A stretch of 64,000 bases of DNA from Mesorhizobium jarvisii (GCF_003601985.1 NZ_QZXA01000006.1:377501-441500), one strand, 5' to 3'. Counted from the stretch's first letter, positions 46,140-56,314 are shown. Notes: a model not told the origin generated them from the letters alone. Numbers and translations: made by a program.

Positions 46140-47054
46140 ATGCAAAGCATCAAGCGGTTCATCCCCGCCACATTCGTCGTCCTGTGGGCGACCGGCTTCA
46201 TCGGCGCGCGCTATGCCATGCCATGGGCGGAGCCGTTCACCTTCCTCGCCGCCCGTTTCGTCATAGCGGCCATCCTGCTGGCAGCCCTGATGCCCGTTCT
46301 GGGTTCGAAGCGAGCTACCCGCAAGGAGGCGCTGCACGCCACCGGCGCCGGCGTGCTGATGCATGGCGTCTATCTCGGCGCCGTCTTCTGGGCCATCCAC
46401 AGGGGCATGCCGGCCGGGTTTTCGGCCCTGATCGTCGGCCTGCAACCACTGATCACCGCCGTGCTTGCCGGCAAGTTCCTGGGCGAGGCCATCCTGCCGC
46501 GCCACTGGCTTGGCCTTGGCATCGGCCTGATCGGCATCGTCATCGTGCTGTGGCCAAAGCTTGGCGCGCTCGGCGGCGGCGTGACCGCGGCGACGCTGAC
46601 CGCCTCGCTGGTCTCGGTGCTCGGCATGAGCGCCGGCACCATCTGGCAGAAGCGTTTTGCTTCCGGCGGCGACCTCGTCGCAGCAACCATGTGGCAATAT
46701 GTCGGCGGCGCCTCGCTGATGATCCTGGCCGCGCTCGCCTTCGAAACGCACACCGTCATCATCAATGGCGAACTGATCTTCGCCATGGCCTGGCTGGTGC
46801 TGGTGCTGTCGCTCGGCGCCATCTTCCTGCTGATGGTGATGATCCGCGACGGCGAAATGTCGAAAGTCGCCTCGCTGTTCTACCTGGTGCCGGCGGTGAC
46901 GGCGATCATCGCCTGGGCGCTTTTCGACGAACAGCTCAACGCGCTGCAGATCGTCGGCATGGCGATCACCACCTTCGGCGTCGGCCTGGCAACGGCGCGG
47001 CAGACCAAGGGAAGAATTGAGGGATTGAAAAGAACTGAGGAATTGAGGAATTGA
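46140..47054 (+). CDS. EamA-family exporter
   Basis: About 304 residues, ten helices in two EamA repeats, with FVVLWATGFIGARYAMPWAEP at the start and ILGEAILPRHWLGL in the first repeat. Export of amino acids or metabolites is likely, with unknown substrate. The start at 46140 has only a weak ribosome site. The last residues are encoded by the beginning of an AATTGAGG tandem repeat (47041-47080). Confidence 0.88.
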   Translation: MQSIKRFIPATFVVLWATGFIGARYAMPWAEPFTFLAARFVIAAILLAALMPVLGSKRATRKEALHATGAGVLMHGVYLGAVFWAIHRGMPAGFSALIVGLQPLITAVLAGKFLGEAILPRHWLGLGIGLIGIVIVLWPKLGALGGGVTAATLTASLVSVLGMSAGTIWQKRFASGGDLVAATMWQYVGGASLMILAALAFETHTVIINGELIFAMAWLVLVLSLGAIFLLMVMIRDGEMSKVASLFYLVPAVTAIIAWALFDEQLNALQIVGMAITTFGVGLATARQTKGRIEGLKRTEELRN

Positions 47055-47080
47055 GGAATTGAGGAATTGAGGAATTGAGG
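47041..47080. repeat. Tandem repeat of five AATTGAGG units
   Basis: Five perfect copies of an eight-base unit run from 47041 to 47080, with diverged copies before them. They contain the stop codon of the EamA gene. Further on, at 47115-47170, similar but inverted segments (cctcagttc, cctcaattc) appear, so the region can also form a hairpin between two convergent genes. Confidence 0.85.
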
Positions 47081-47173
47081 AAGAAGCACACGGCGCCAGA
47101 TATGGCCGCCTTTTTCCTCAGTTCTTCATTTCTCCAATTCTCCAGTTCTTCATTTCCTCAATTCGGCACCGCC

Positions 47174-48025
47174 TCATCCGACCCGGGCACGCGCCTCGAG
47201 ATAGCGGCTGATCGCGGCGTTGAGCTCGCCGCCGAGGATGAAGATCGCCGAGACGATGTAGAGGAAGACCACCGCGATCATGATCGAGGCCAACCCGGCG
47301 TAAGTCGTAACATAGGACGAGAAATGGTCGAGATATGTGGCGAACATCGTCGAGCCGATGAGCCATGCGGCCAGTGTGAAGACGATGCCCGGCACCAGCG
47401 AGACGAAGCGGCGCTTGCCGGCCGGCAGCCAGTAGTGCACGGCAAACAACCCGCCGATGATGACGGCCGAGGCGATGACGTAGCGCCACAGCGTGATCGT
47501 GCCGGTATAGGGCTTTATCCATTCGAAATGCGCTTCCGCCAGCCGCGCCAGCAGGGGTGCGAACACCAGAAGCACGCTGATCGCCAGGAAGCCGGCCGTC
47601 GCGATCAGCACGAAGAAGATGCTCTGCACCCGGCGGTAGATGATGCCGCGCGTCTCGGTGACACGATAGGCGCGGTTGAGCGAGGTGCGCAGCGCCTCTA
47701 TGCCGTTCGACGCGAAATAGGCGGCAAGCAGCACGCCATAGGTCAACAGGTCGGTGCGCCGGACGGTCAGCACGTTCAGCACCTCATGCGCGATCGGCTT
47801 GGCGATCTGATCCGGCCAGGTGTCGAAGACCAGGTGCACGGCCGTGTCGGCAAAGGCCTGGGCGCCGAGGAAGCTGCCCAGCGTCGTGGCGAAGATCAGG
47901 AAAGGAAACAGCGCCATCAGCGAGGTGATCGCCAGATGGCTGGCCATCGCCCAGCCGTCATCGGTGTTGAAATGGCCGAGCGCGTCGTAGAGCACGCGGC
48001 GCAGGGCGACAATATTCCGCAACAA
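47174..48025 (-). CDS. YihY/BrkB-family membrane protein
   Basis: About 283 residues with six helices: ALFPFLIFATTLGSFLGAQ, FASNGIEALRTSLNRAYRVTETRG (the family's signature), PYTGTITLWRYVIASAVIIGG and YATYAGLASIMIAVVFLYI. The family was once linked to ribonuclease BN by mistake; its real role is unknown, probably membrane related. TTG at 48025 with AAGGGA ten bases upstream is my preferred start; the frame goes on to 48262 but would cover the divergent SDR gene. Confidence 0.85.
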   Translation of the reverse strand: MLRNIVALRRVLYDALGHFNTDDGWAMASHLAITSLMALFPFLIFATTLGSFLGAQAFADTAVHLVFDTWPDQIAKPIAHEVLNVLTVRRTDLLTYGVLLAAYFASNGIEALRTSLNRAYRVTETRGIIYRRVQSIFFVLIATAGFLAISVLLVFAPLLARLAEAHFEWIKPYTGTITLWRYVIASAVIIGGLFAVHYWLPAGKRRFVSLVPGIVFTLAAWLIGSTMFATYLDHFSSYVTTYAGLASIMIAVVFLYIVSAIFILGGELNAAISRYLEARARVG

Positions 48026-48074
48026 GAACCCGCGTTCCCTTCGATTGTCTCGACGCCGCGAATATGGGAAGTGA

Positions 48075-48950
48075 ATGCGGCAAATGGCAACCCTTGGCGA
48101 AACCACGAGTCCGACGGCGCAGGAATTGCGCACCATCATCGTCACCGGCGCCTCGTCCGGCATAGGTGCATATTGCGCCCGGGCACTCAAGGCGCAAGGC
48201 TGGCGGGTCTTTGCAACAGCCCGAAAACCCGAGGACATCGCCGCGCTCGAAAGTGACGGCATCGAGGCTTTCTACCTCGACTACAGCGAACCGGGCTCCA
48301 TTGCCGCCCTGGTGACGGCGGTGTTCGAGCGCACCGGCGGCCGGCTCGATGCCCTGTTCAACAACGGCGCATACGCCCAGGCCGGCGCGGTCGAGGATCT
48401 GTCGGTGGCCGCGCTCAAGCAGCAGTTCGAGGTCAATTTCTTCGGCTGGCATGATCTGACCAGCCGTCTCGTGCCGGTGATGCGCCGCCAGGGTCACGGC
48501 CGTCTCGTCCATTGCTCGTCGATCCTCGGTCTGGTGCCGGTGCGCTTTCGCGGCGCCTATTCGGCATCCAAACATGCGCTCGAGGCGCTGATGCTCTGCC
48601 AGCGTCAGGAACTGGACGGCAGCGGCGTCCATGTTTCGCTGATCGAACCGGGGCCGGTGAAATCGAAGATCGCCAGCAACGGCCTCCCCTGGTTCCTGAA
48701 GAACATCGACATCGAGAATTCCGTGCACCGCGCGGACTATGCCGCGCAGCTGGAGCGGCTGCGCGCCGGCGGCAGCCAATCGGCGTTGAAGCCCGGGCCG
48801 GAAGTAGTCCACAAGGTTCTGCGTCATGCCCTTCTGTCGCGGCGCCCGCGTCCGCACTATGTGGTAACGGTGCCGGCTAAAATCGGCGTGGCGCTCAAAC
48901 GTATCCTGCCGGCTTCGATGCTCTACCGCCTGATGGCCAAACGCGCCTGA
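48075..48950 (+). CDS. Short-chain dehydrogenase/reductase
   Basis: 291 residues with NAD(P)-binding TGASSGIG (24-31), NNGAY in place of NNAG, catalytic Ser near 149 and Y162-K166 in YSASK. The C-terminal half (LKRILPASMLYRL) resembles retinol dehydrogenase-like SDRs. The substrate is unknown. Its start codon could also be ATG 48084. Confidence 0.93.
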   Translation: MRQMATLGETTSPTAQELRTIIVTGASSGIGAYCARALKAQGWRVFATARKPEDIAALESDGIEAFYLDYSEPGSIAALVTAVFERTGGRLDALFNNGAYAQAGAVEDLSVAALKQQFEVNFFGWHDLTSRLVPVMRRQGHGRLVHCSSILGLVPVRFRGAYSASKHALEALMLCQRQELDGSGVHVSLIEPGPVKSKIASNGLPWFLKNIDIENSVHRADYAAQLERLRAGGSQSALKPGPEVVHKVLRHALLSRRPRPHYVVTVPAKIGVALKRILPASMLYRLMAKRA

Positions 48951-48975
48951 ACGCGAAACAACTGGAAACGCAACA

Positions 48976-49167
48976 ATGGCAACCGTCTTCAATATCCTCG
49001 CCATTCTGGTCATGGCCGCCGTGGCGATCGTGCTGATCCGAGGCCTCATCAACATGATGCGCGGCGGTTCCGGCGTCACCTCCAACAAGCTGATGCAGGC
49101 ACGCGTCATGCTGCAGGCCGTGGCGCTGGCGCTGATCCTGCTGGCCGTGTATTTCACCCGCAAGTGA
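48976..49167 (+). CDS. HIG1-like two-helix membrane protein
   Basis: 63 residues with two transmembrane helices (NILAILVMAAVAIVLIRGL and MLQAVALALILLAVYF) joined by a short loop with SNKLMQARV, the pattern of HIG1 domain/twin-transmembrane proteins. In mitochondria HIG1 proteins assist respiratory complexes; in bacteria the role is not proven. It lies 25 bases after the SDR gene and 18 before the next. Confidence 0.82.
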   Translation: MATVFNILAILVMAAVAIVLIRGLINMMRGGSGVTSNKLMQARVMLQAVALALILLAVYFTRK

Positions 49168-49185
49168 GGCCGTTCGGGAGGCGAT

Positions 49186-49767
49186 GTGGTCAAGCTCAAC
49201 AAGATCTACACCCGCACCGGCGATGACGGCACGACGGGTCTCGGCACCGGTGAGCGGCGGCTGAAATCCGATCTGCGGGTGGACGCCTACGGCACGGTCG
49301 ACGAAGCCAATGCCTGCATCGGTATCGCCCGCGTGCACACGGCAGCCAACCACCCGGCGATCGATGCCATGCTGTCGCGCATCCAGAACGATCTGTTCGA
49401 CCTCGGCGCCGATCTCGCCGTGCCCGATGACGGCAAGCCGCTTGGCTACGAGCCGCTGCGTATCGTTGCCGCGCAGACCGACCGCGTCGAAAAGGACATC
49501 GACCTCCTCAACAAGGATCTGCAGCCACTCAAATCCTTCGTGCTCAACGGTGGCACGCCGGCGGCGGCAGCGCTGCATCTGGCCCGCACGGTGGCGCGGC
49601 GAGCCGAACGGCTAATGGTGGCGCTGGCTCAAGACCCGGGCGAGCACGTCAACCGCGACGGGTTGAAATACATCAACCGCGTCTCCGATTTCCTGTTTGT
49701 CGCCGCCCGGGCGGTCAATGACAATGGAAATGGCGACGTGCTATGGGTTCCCGGCAAGAACCGCTGA
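49186..49767 (+). CDS. Corrinoid adenosyltransferase, PduO type
   Basis: 193 residues with the ATP-binding start TRTGDDGTTGL, FDLGADLAVP, and the C-terminal LNRVSDFLFVAAR (here INRVSDFLFVAAR). PduO-type enzymes adenylate cob(I)alamin to adenosylcobalamin, as a cofactor for methylmalonyl-CoA mutase and ribonucleotide reductase. GTG 49186 is used. Followed by the rhomboid gene after 32 bases. Confidence 0.95.
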   Translation: MVKLNKIYTRTGDDGTTGLGTGERRLKSDLRVDAYGTVDEANACIGIARVHTAANHPAIDAMLSRIQNDLFDLGADLAVPDDGKPLGYEPLRIVAAQTDRVEKDIDLLNKDLQPLKSFVLNGGTPAAAALHLARTVARRAERLMVALAQDPGEHVNRDGLKYINRVSDFLFVAARAVNDNGNGDVLWVPGKNR

Positions 49768-49799
49768 ACGGATCGAAAAGCGGAGGGGACCAGGCACGC

Positions 49800-50600
49800 A
49801 TGTTCATCCCGCTTTACGACACCAACAGGCTGCGCCACATCCGCCTGCAATATGTGACGATCGGCCTGATCGTGGTCAACGCGCTGGTCTATTGCGCCAC
49901 GGCACTCGGCGGCGAGAACTTCACCAATGCCGCCGTGCTCGGCCTCGGCTTTATTCCGTCCGTTGTCCACAACACGGCCGAGCTTGACCCCCGGTTCATC
50001 ATCATTCCGGAAAGCCTGAGCTACCTCACCTATTCCTTTCTGCATGCCGACATCTTCCACCTTGGTGGCAACATGCTGTTCCTGTGGGTGTTCGGCGACA
50101 ACGTCGAGGACGCGCTCGGCCACATCCGCTACCTGATCTTCTATCTCCTGTGCGCCATCGCCGGCGCCGCCTTCCAGGGGCTTATCGCCTGGGATTCGCA
50201 AGTGCCGCTGATCGGTGCCTCAGGCGCCATCGCCGGCGTGGTCGTCGCCTATCTGATCCTCTATCCCAGGGTTAAGGTCTGGGTCCTGGCCTTTGCTCGC
50301 ATCCCGCTGCGCATTCCGGCCTTCATCCCGCTTATCCTGTGGGTGCTGTTCCAAGTCTTCATGTTCGCCACCGGCGGCGAGGACCAGATTTCCTGGGCCT
50401 GTCATATCGGCGGCATCATTGCAGGCGCGGTGCTTGTTCTGGTCCTGCGCAGCCGCGGCGTGCCGCTTTTTGCCGGCGCAGATGAGGATGCCGTGGTTCC
50501 CACATCAGACCAGCCGCCGGTTGCCGCCGAACCAGCGGCGCCTGAACCGCAGGCCACCACGACGCGCTGGGGCCGGGGAAACCCGTCTGGCCCAAACTGA
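49800..50600 (+). CDS. Rhomboid-family intramembrane serine protease
   Basis: 266 residues with six helices. Catalytic Ser S141 (GASGAI) and His H202 (ACHIGG) form the dyad; helix 2 carries HxxxN-like [16 protein letters not shown]. It cleaves membrane proteins within the bilayer; the substrates are unknown. The C-terminal tail is a Pro/Ala-rich cytoplasmic segment. ATG 49800 follows GGAGGGGA. Confidence 0.94.
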   Translation: MFIPLYDTNRLRHIRLQYVTIGLIVVNALVYCATALGGENFTNAAVLGLGFIPSVVHNTAELDPRFIIIPESLSYLTYSFLHADIFHLGGNMLFLWVFGDNVEDALGHIRYLIFYLLCAIAGAAFQGLIAWDSQVPLIGASGAIAGVVVAYLILYPRVKVWVLAFARIPLRIPAFIPLILWVLFQVFMFATGGEDQISWACHIGGIIAGAVLVLVLRSRGVPLFAGADEDAVVPTSDQPPVAAEPAAPEPQATTTRWGRGNPSGPN

Positions 50601-50722
50601 ACCGATTTGAGCCGCTTTCAGCGTATTGACGGCAGGGGTTGCCCCAACTACGGAAACGTCTCCGTCCGAGCGCCAGGGCTGTTAAGGAGCAGTCCAAGAC
50701 GGGCAAAGACCAGAATTTCCAT

Positions 50723-50746
50723 CCGGCCAGAATTCCGTCTGGCCGG
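50723..50746. terminator. Perfect nine-pair hairpin between rhomboid and etfB
   Basis: ccggccaga (50723-50731) and tctggccgg (50738-50746) pair fully with a six-base loop. No T-tract follows, so it may be a Rho-dependent end for the rhomboid gene or an operator for etfBA, 90 bases downstream. Confidence 0.45.
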
Positions 50747-50834
50747 AATTCAGTCAGGAATGTCGGCTTTCGACAACTCAGAAGGGGCGCAAGCTGTTAT
50801 AGCGCGCCCAACTAGCGTGAAGAGGTGACAGGCA

Positions 50835-51584
50835 ATGAAGATCCTTGTGCCCGTGAAGCGGGTTGTGGATGCGAACGTCAAGGTTCGCGTGAAGGCCGAC
50901 GGTTCGGCGGTGGAACTGGCCAACGTCAAGATGGCGATGAACCCATTCGACGAGATCGCGGTGGAAGAGGCGATCCGGCTCAAGGAAGCCGGCAAGGCCG
51001 AAGAAATCATCGTCGTCTCGATCGGCCCGCAGCAGGCGCAGGAAACCTTGCGCACCGCGCTTGCCATGGGCGCTGACCGCGCCATCCTCGTCAAGACCGA
51101 CGAGCAGACCGAGCCGCTCGGCGTCGCCAAGGTGCTGAAGGGTGTGGTCGATGCCGAACAGCCCGGCCTCGTCATCCTCGGCAAGCAGGCGATCGACGAC
51201 GATTCGAACCAGACCGGCCAGATGCTGGCGGCCCTGCTCGGCTGGGCGCAAGGCACCTTCGCTTCCAAGGTGGTGCTCGACGGCGACAAGGCCAAGGTGA
51301 CGCGCGAAGTCGACGGCGGCCTGCAGACGGTGGAACTGAAGATGCCGGCGATCGTCACCGCGGACCTTCGTCTCAACCAGCCGCGCTATGCCTCGCTGCC
51401 CAACATCATGAAGGCCAAGAAGAAGCAGCTCGACGAAAAGACTCCGGCCGACTACGGCGCCGACGTCAAGCCGCGCCTCAAGGTCATCAAGACCGAGGAG
51501 CCGGGCGGCCGCAAGGCGGGCGTCAAGGTCAAGAGCGTCGCCGAACTGGTCGACAAGCTCAAGAACGAAGCCGGCGTTTTGTAA
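50835..51584 (+). CDS. etfB: Electron transfer flavoprotein, beta subunit
   Basis: 249 residues with [16 protein letters not shown] at the start, the ETF beta signature ([23 protein letters not shown]), AMP-binding [17 protein letters not shown] and [20 protein letters not shown]. It forms the ETF heterodimer with EtfA and passes electrons from acyl-CoA and other dehydrogenases to ETF-ubiquinone oxidoreductase. AGAGGTG is the ribosome site. Confidence 0.98.
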   Translation: MKILVPVKRVVDANVKVRVKADGSAVELANVKMAMNPFDEIAVEEAIRLKEAGKAEEIIVVSIGPQQAQETLRTALAMGADRAILVKTDEQTEPLGVAKVLKGVVDAEQPGLVILGKQAIDDDSNQTGQMLAALLGWAQGTFASKVVLDGDKAKVTREVDGGLQTVELKMPAIVTADLRLNQPRYASLPNIMKAKKKQLDEKTPADYGADVKPRLKVIKTEEPGGRKAGVKVKSVAELVDKLKNEAGVL

Positions 51585-51607
51585 GCGATCGGGAAAGGAA
51601 CAGATAA

Positions 51608-52537
51608 ATGGCAATTCTCCTCATCGCCGAACACGACAACGCCAGCCTCTCCGACCAGACCGCCAAGGCGCTTTCGGCGGCCCTGCAGATCGGCTCGGAC
51701 GTGCATGTGCTGGTGGCCGGCAAGGGCGCCAAGGGTGCTGCGGACGCCGCGGCCAAGCTCAAGGGCGTCAGCAAAGTGCTGCTCGCCGAAGCCGACGAAC
51801 TCGCCGAGCGTCTCGCCGAACCGACGGCAGCCCTCGTCGTGTCGCTCGCCGGCGGTTACGACACCATCATCGCGCCAGCGACCTCGTCGGGCAAGAACGT
51901 CGCGCCGCGCGTCGCCGCCCTGCTCGATGTCGCGCAGGTGTCCGAGATCATCGAAGTGGTTTCGCCCGATACCTTCAAGCGGCCGATCTATGCCGGCAAC
52001 GCCATCCAGACCGTGCAGTCGACCGACGCCAAGAAGGTCATCACCGTGCGCACCGCCTCCTTCCAGGCAGCGCCCGAGGGTGGCTCGGCCGCGGTTGAGA
52101 CTGTCAAGGCAGCGACCAATCCCGGCCTGTCCACCTTCGTCGAGAACAAGCTGTCGGAGACCGACCGTCCGGAACTGACCTCGGCCAAGATCATCATCTC
52201 CGGCGGCCGCGCGCTCGGCTCCTCGGAGAAGTTCCAGGAGGTCATCCTGCCGGTCGCCGACAAGCTCGGTGCGGCGGTAGGCGCTTCGCGCGCCGCCGTC
52301 GATGCCGGCTATGCGCCGAACGACTGGCAGGTCGGCCAGACCGGCAAGGTGGTCGCTCCGGACCTCTACATCGCTGTCGGCATTTCCGGCGCCATCCAGC
52401 ATCTCGCCGGCATGAAGGATTCCAAGGTCATCGTCGCCATCAACAAGGACGAGGAGGCCCCGATCTTCCAGGTTGCCGACTACGGCCTCGTCGGCGATCT
52501 CTTCGTCATTCTGCCGGAGTTGCAGAAGGCGCTTTGA
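51608..52537 (+). CDS. etfA: Electron transfer flavoprotein, alpha subunit
   Basis: 309 residues; the C-terminal FAD-binding signature [35 protein letters not shown] is complete, and [11 protein letters not shown] and [11 protein letters not shown] are present. It binds the FAD of ETF. It follows etfB after 23 bases and ends in an intrinsic terminator. Confidence 0.98.
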   Translation: MAILLIAEHDNASLSDQTAKALSAALQIGSDVHVLVAGKGAKGAADAAAKLKGVSKVLLAEADELAERLAEPTAALVVSLAGGYDTIIAPATSSGKNVAPRVAALLDVAQVSEIIEVVSPDTFKRPIYAGNAIQTVQSTDAKKVITVRTASFQAAPEGGSAAVETVKAATNPGLSTFVENKLSETDRPELTSAKIIISGGRALGSSEKFQEVILPVADKLGAAVGASRAAVDAGYAPNDWQVGQTGKVVAPDLYIAVGISGAIQHLAGMKDSKVIVAINKDEEAPIFQVADYGLVGDLFVILPELQKAL

Positions 52538-52567
52538 CGCTCTCTGGCAAAGCGTATTAAATGCTTG

Positions 52568-52600
52568 GGGTGGGGTAGACGAAGTCGCCCCGCCCTTTTA
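52568..52600 (+). terminator. Rho-independent terminator after etfA
   Basis: gggtgggg (52568-52575) pairs with ccccgccc (52588-52595) and the inner gac/gtc can extend the stem; TTTTAGTTT follows. It lies 30 bases after the etfA stop and 54 before the next start, so hbdA is probably transcribed separately or by readthrough. Confidence 0.78.
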
Positions 52601-52653
52601 GTTTGCACCGCACAAAAAGCAGGCTGCAAAAGCCTTTGGACGGGATCGGTGTA

Positions 52654-53532
52654 ATGAGCAAGATCGAGACGATCGGCATCATCGGCGCAGGCCAGATGGG
52701 TGGGGGTATCGCCCATGTCTCCGCGCTATCGGGCTACAAGGTGCTGATCTACGATATTTCGCCCGACCGCATTGAAAAGGGCATCGCCACCATCAGCGGC
52801 AACATGGCCCGCCAGGTAGGCTCGGGCAAGCTCGACGAGAAGCTGCGCAACCAGGCGATGGCGCGCATTGCCTCCGCGCCGACGATGGCCGATCTCGCCG
52901 GCGCCGATCTGGTGATCGAGGCGGCGACAGAGGACGAGACGGTCAAGCGCAAGATCTACGCGCAGCTCTGCCCGCAGCTCAATCCCGAAGCCATACTGGC
53001 GACCAACACCTCGTCAATCTCGATCACGCGGCTCGCCGCCCAGACCGACCGGCCCGAGCGCTTCATCGGCATACATTTCATGAACCCGGTGCCGCTGATG
53101 AAGCTGGTCGAGCTGGTGCGCGGCATCGCCACCGAGGACCAGACCTTCGAGGCGGCCAAGACCTATGTGAAGCAGCTCGACAAGACGATCACGGTCTCGG
53201 AGGATTTCCCGGCCTTCATCGTCAACCGCATCCTGCTGCCGATGATCAACGAGGCGATCTACACGCTCTATGAGGGTGTCGGCTCGGTCGACGCCATCGA
53301 CACCGCCATGCGGCTTGGCGCCAACCATCCGATGGGACCGCTGCAGCTGGCCGATTTCATCGGCCTCGACACCTGCCTGTCGATCATGCAGGTGCTGCAT
53401 GACGGCCTGTCGGATTCGAAGTATCGCCCCTGCCCGCTGCTGGTCAAATATGTCGAAGCCGGCTGGCTAGGCCGCAAGACCGGGCGCGGTTTCTACGATT
53501 ATCGCGGCGAGCACCCCGTTCCGACGCGCTGA
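52654..53532 (+). CDS. hbdA: 3-hydroxybutyryl-CoA dehydrogenase
   Basis: 292 residues with NAD-binding [13 protein letters not shown], the catalytic [13 protein letters not shown], and C-terminal [16 protein letters not shown] and [11 protein letters not shown]. It oxidises or reduces 3-hydroxybutyryl-CoA in fatty-acid and polyhydroxybutyrate metabolism and would feed reductant near etfBA. ATG 52654 is preferred over the frame's earlier start because the nucleotide fold begins there. Confidence 0.95.
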   Translation: MSKIETIGIIGAGQMGGGIAHVSALSGYKVLIYDISPDRIEKGIATISGNMARQVGSGKLDEKLRNQAMARIASAPTMADLAGADLVIEAATEDETVKRKIYAQLCPQLNPEAILATNTSSISITRLAAQTDRPERFIGIHFMNPVPLMKLVELVRGIATEDQTFEAAKTYVKQLDKTITVSEDFPAFIVNRILLPMINEAIYTLYEGVGSVDAIDTAMRLGANHPMGPLQLADFIGLDTCLSIMQVLHDGLSDSKYRPCPLLVKYVEAGWLGRKTGRGFYDYRGEHPVPTR

Positions 53533-53541
53533 CGCGTGCGT

Positions 53542-55617
53542 TCACGACGCCGCGGCAAGCGGCGCGGCCGGCTCCGACTTGTCGCCGGCGACCGTGCTGT
53601 CGGGCGCCATGCGAACGCATCCGCGGCCGGCCGCCTTGGCCGCGTAGCAGGCAGCGTCAGCGCTTGCGATGATCTCGTCGGCCTCACCGCAATTGGCGTT
53701 GACTGCAGCCACACCTATGCTGGCGCCGATGGCATGCGGCCGGCCATCCCAGGTGAAGTTCAAGCCCGTTATCGCATCGATGATGGAGCGCGCCGCGATC
53801 CTGGCGCCGGCGGTCGAGCCCGATTTCAGGACGACCGCGAATTCGTCGCCGCCGAGGCGCGCGACGATGTCTTCAGGCCCCAGTACGCCACGCACGGCCT
53901 GTGCGACCCGCTTCAGCAAGGCGTCTCCGGCGGCGTGACCGCCGGTGTCGTTGACCAGCTTGAAATGGTCGAGGTCGATGAACATGAACTGATGGCGGCT
54001 GCTGCCAACCCCGGCGGCATCCTTGCGGGCCTGATCGACCAGCTCCTCCATGGTGCGGATGAAGCTCGAGCGATTGGCAAGGCCGGTCAGCGCATCATGC
54101 GCGGCGGCGTGGGCAAGCTGGCGCTGCAGGGCGCGTGCATCGGTAAAATCCTGGAAGACGATGACCAGCCCGCAGAATTCGTTGCGCTCGTTCATGATCG
54201 GCGACACGACCTGACGGATACTGCAGCGTGTGTCGTCGCGGCGGACCAGCACGGCGCGGCTGTTGTGGTCGGAGGGCGTCTCCGCACCGATCGCCGGCCG
54301 TGTCACGCCGATCCTGTGTCCCGTCTCCTCGTCCACCGCCCAATAGACATGACCGAGCGTCTTGCCGAGAGCCGCCTCCCCCGAGACGCCGGTCAGCTTC
54401 TCGGCAACCGGATTCATGAAGGTAACGCGGTTCGCCGCATCGGTACAGATGACGGCATCGCCGATCGACTGCAGCGTCACCCGGAGCCGCTCCTTCTCGT
54501 CGGCCAGCATTGCCGCCGATACCGTCAGGCGCTCTTCGGCCTCCTTGCGCCGGGTGATGTCGGTCAGGCTGCCGATGGCCCTGATCAGACGCCCCTCCCC
54601 GTCGCGCTCTATGGCCTTGCCGCGGTCGAGTATCCAGATCCAGCGGCCGTCCTTGTGACGCATCCTGAACTCGGCCTCGAAGAACTCTGTCTGGCCATCG
54701 AGATGGGCGCGATCCGCCTCGGCGACGGTTTCGCGGTCGTCGGGATGGATCATCGTCAGCCAACGATCGGGGTCGCCATCGAGTTCGCCATCCGCATAAC
54801 CCAGCATCTTGACCCAGGTCGAGGAGTAGGTCGTGCCGCCTTTGCGGATGTCGAGATCCCAGACGCCCTGGCCGGCGCCGGCAAGCGCGAAATTCCAGCG
54901 CGTTTCGGCCTCGGCGATGCGCGCCTCGGCCTGTTTGCGCGCGTCGATGTGCTCGATCTGTGAAACGAGATAGAGCGGGCGGCCGCTCTTCTCCTCTCGA
55001 ATGACGGAGCCGGCGAGATGGCCCCAGACGGGTGTGCCGTCCTTCTTGAGGTAACGCTTCTCGAACTGGAAGGCGTTGACCGTGCCAGCTTTGATGCCTT
55101 CCATGGTTTCCCGCCCGACATGCAGGTCGTCGGGGTGCGTGATCTGGAAAAAGGTCAGCGCCTCGATCTCTTCGCGGCTGTAGCCGAGCATCGAGGCGAA
55201 CGCCGGATTGGTCTGCACAATGCGCCCATCGAGGCTGACGACGGCGATGCCGATTGCCGAGTCCTCCATCGCCCGGCGGAAGCGCTGCTCGCTCTCCGCG
55301 ATCTGCCGCCGATCTTTCGAGATACGGCCGATGAAAAGACAGGCGAAGAAAAGCGCGCCGATTGTCAACGCGACCGACACTTGAAGGCAAAATCTGAGCG
55401 CTTCAGCGCCAAGGTCCAGCCTCGACAGCAGGGCCGAGGCCGAGGCTACGCTGGCCACGAGCAACGCCGGCGTTGCATGTTTGTCGAGCCTGATCGGTCC
55501 TCGTAGTATCACGATCCGTGCCACCCCCGTGGGCAATCGCTTTTTCCCGTTAAAACCCTGGAGGATCGATTTTAAGGAAAGGTTGCGTAGGGGGACCGCG
55601 ATATGCTCAACCGGCAA
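53542..55617 (-). CDS. PAS-PAS-PAS-GGDEF diguanylate cyclase
   Basis: 691 residues. One transmembrane segment (about 80-98), then three PAS domains with PAC motifs (about 110-230, 235-360, 370-500), and a GGDEF domain with active site RLGGDEFAVV (GGDEF at 589-593), so c-di-GMP synthesis is expected. The inhibitory I-site RxxD five residues before GGDEF is GPED, so product feedback is probably missing. There is no EAL domain. It follows nrsF on the same strand with 57 bases between. The start may be at a later GTG. Confidence 0.9.
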   Translation of the reverse strand: MPVEHIAVPLRNLSLKSILQGFNGKKRLPTGVARIVILRGPIRLDKHATPALLVASVASASALLSRLDLGAEALRFCLQVSVALTIGALFFACLFIGRISKDRRQIAESEQRFRRAMEDSAIGIAVVSLDGRIVQTNPAFASMLGYSREEIEALTFFQITHPDDLHVGRETMEGIKAGTVNAFQFEKRYLKKDGTPVWGHLAGSVIREEKSGRPLYLVSQIEHIDARKQAEARIAEAETRWNFALAGAGQGVWDLDIRKGGTTYSSTWVKMLGYADGELDGDPDRWLTMIHPDDRETVAEADRAHLDGQTEFFEAEFRMRHKDGRWIWILDRGKAIERDGEGRLIRAIGSLTDITRRKEAEERLTVSAAMLADEKERLRVTLQSIGDAVICTDAANRVTFMNPVAEKLTGVSGEAALGKTLGHVYWAVDEETGHRIGVTRPAIGAETPSDHNSRAVLVRRDDTRCSIRQVVSPIMNERNEFCGLVIVFQDFTDARALQRQLAHAAAHDALTGLANRSSFIRTMEELVDQARKDAAGVGSSRHQFMFIDLDHFKLVNDTGGHAAGDALLKRVAQAVRGVLGPEDIVARLGGDEFAVVLKSGSTAGARIAARSIIDAITGLNFTWDGRPHAIGASIGVAAVNANCGEADEIIASADAACYAAKAAGRGCVRMAPDSTVAGDKSEPAAPLAAAS

Positions 55618-55674
55618 ACAATCGCCGGCATGATTAAGGATCGGTGTGCACGGGGTGTGGCCGCTTCTATCCTG

Positions 55675-56313
55675 CTACCAGCGCACGAAAAACCGACCGC
55701 CGAGCGCGCCGAGCAAGGCGAGAATCGCGATCGCGATCGTGTACCAGGTGGCGACGAAAAGCGGCGAATCGTCGAAACAGTGCGCGGCATAGAAGGTCGC
55801 CGCCAGCCCGCCGGCGAGCAGCCCCGCCACCGCGCCGGCAAGCACCGGCCGCGTCGGCGCGCCATAGCGCAGCATCCACAGGAAGATGGCCAGCGGGCCG
55901 ATGCCGATCAGCGGGATGAAGCCCATGCAGATCATCATGTTGGAGCCGATCATCCTGGTGCCCCACAACGCCTCCGGCACCATGAGGAGTTCCAGAACCA
56001 CCGCCACGGCCACCAGCAGAGGGGCCGCGGCCATCCAGGCCACGGCCCTGGCCGTTGAGGCGCCCGGTGTCGACAGCGCCCGTATCAGGCCGAAGGCGGT
56101 GACGGCAAGCACGATGGTGAAGACGAATTTGGACAGGAAGCGCATCGTGTGCGCGGCCACCATGAAGTCGGGGCGCGGGCCGATCGTCAGCAGGAAAACG
56201 ACTGCCGCGATGACAATGGCCGCGCCAGCCGCCAGCCACCAGGCCGAGCGCAGCGGCATCGCCTTGCTGCTTGCATCGGCGTCGAGCGCCTTGATGAGAT
56301 CCTCGGTCCTCAT
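55675..56313 (-). CDS. nrsF: NrsF-type (DUF1109) anti-sigma factor
   Basis: 212 residues with six hydrophobic helices, a match for the NrsF/OsrA family. Two conserved cysteines, C129 (MMICMGF) and C179 (AAHCFDD), correspond to those required for signal sensing in Caulobacter and Bradyrhizobium members. It sequesters the ECF sigma factor encoded immediately upstream (one base between) and releases it under oxidative or metal stress. Confidence 0.93.
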   Translation of the reverse strand: MRTEDLIKALDADASSKAMPLRSAWWLAAGAAIVIAAVVFLLTIGPRPDFMVAAHTMRFLSKFVFTIVLAVTAFGLIRALSTPGASTARAVAWMAAAPLLVAVAVVLELLMVPEALWGTRMIGSNMMICMGFIPLIGIGPLAIFLWMLRYGAPTRPVLAGAVAGLLAGGLAATFYAAHCFDDSPLFVATWYTIAIAILALLGALGGRFFVRW

Positions 56314-56314
56314 G

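Noticed and set aside
47041..47170. Possible CRISPR-like array
   Set aside because: Units are eight bases without spacers; it is a simple tandem repeat followed by inverted similar segments.
48025..48262. Extended N-terminus for the YihY/BrkB protein
   Set aside because: It would overlap the divergent SDR start by nearly 190 bases, and the extra residues are Cys/Arg/Pro-rich and unlike the family.
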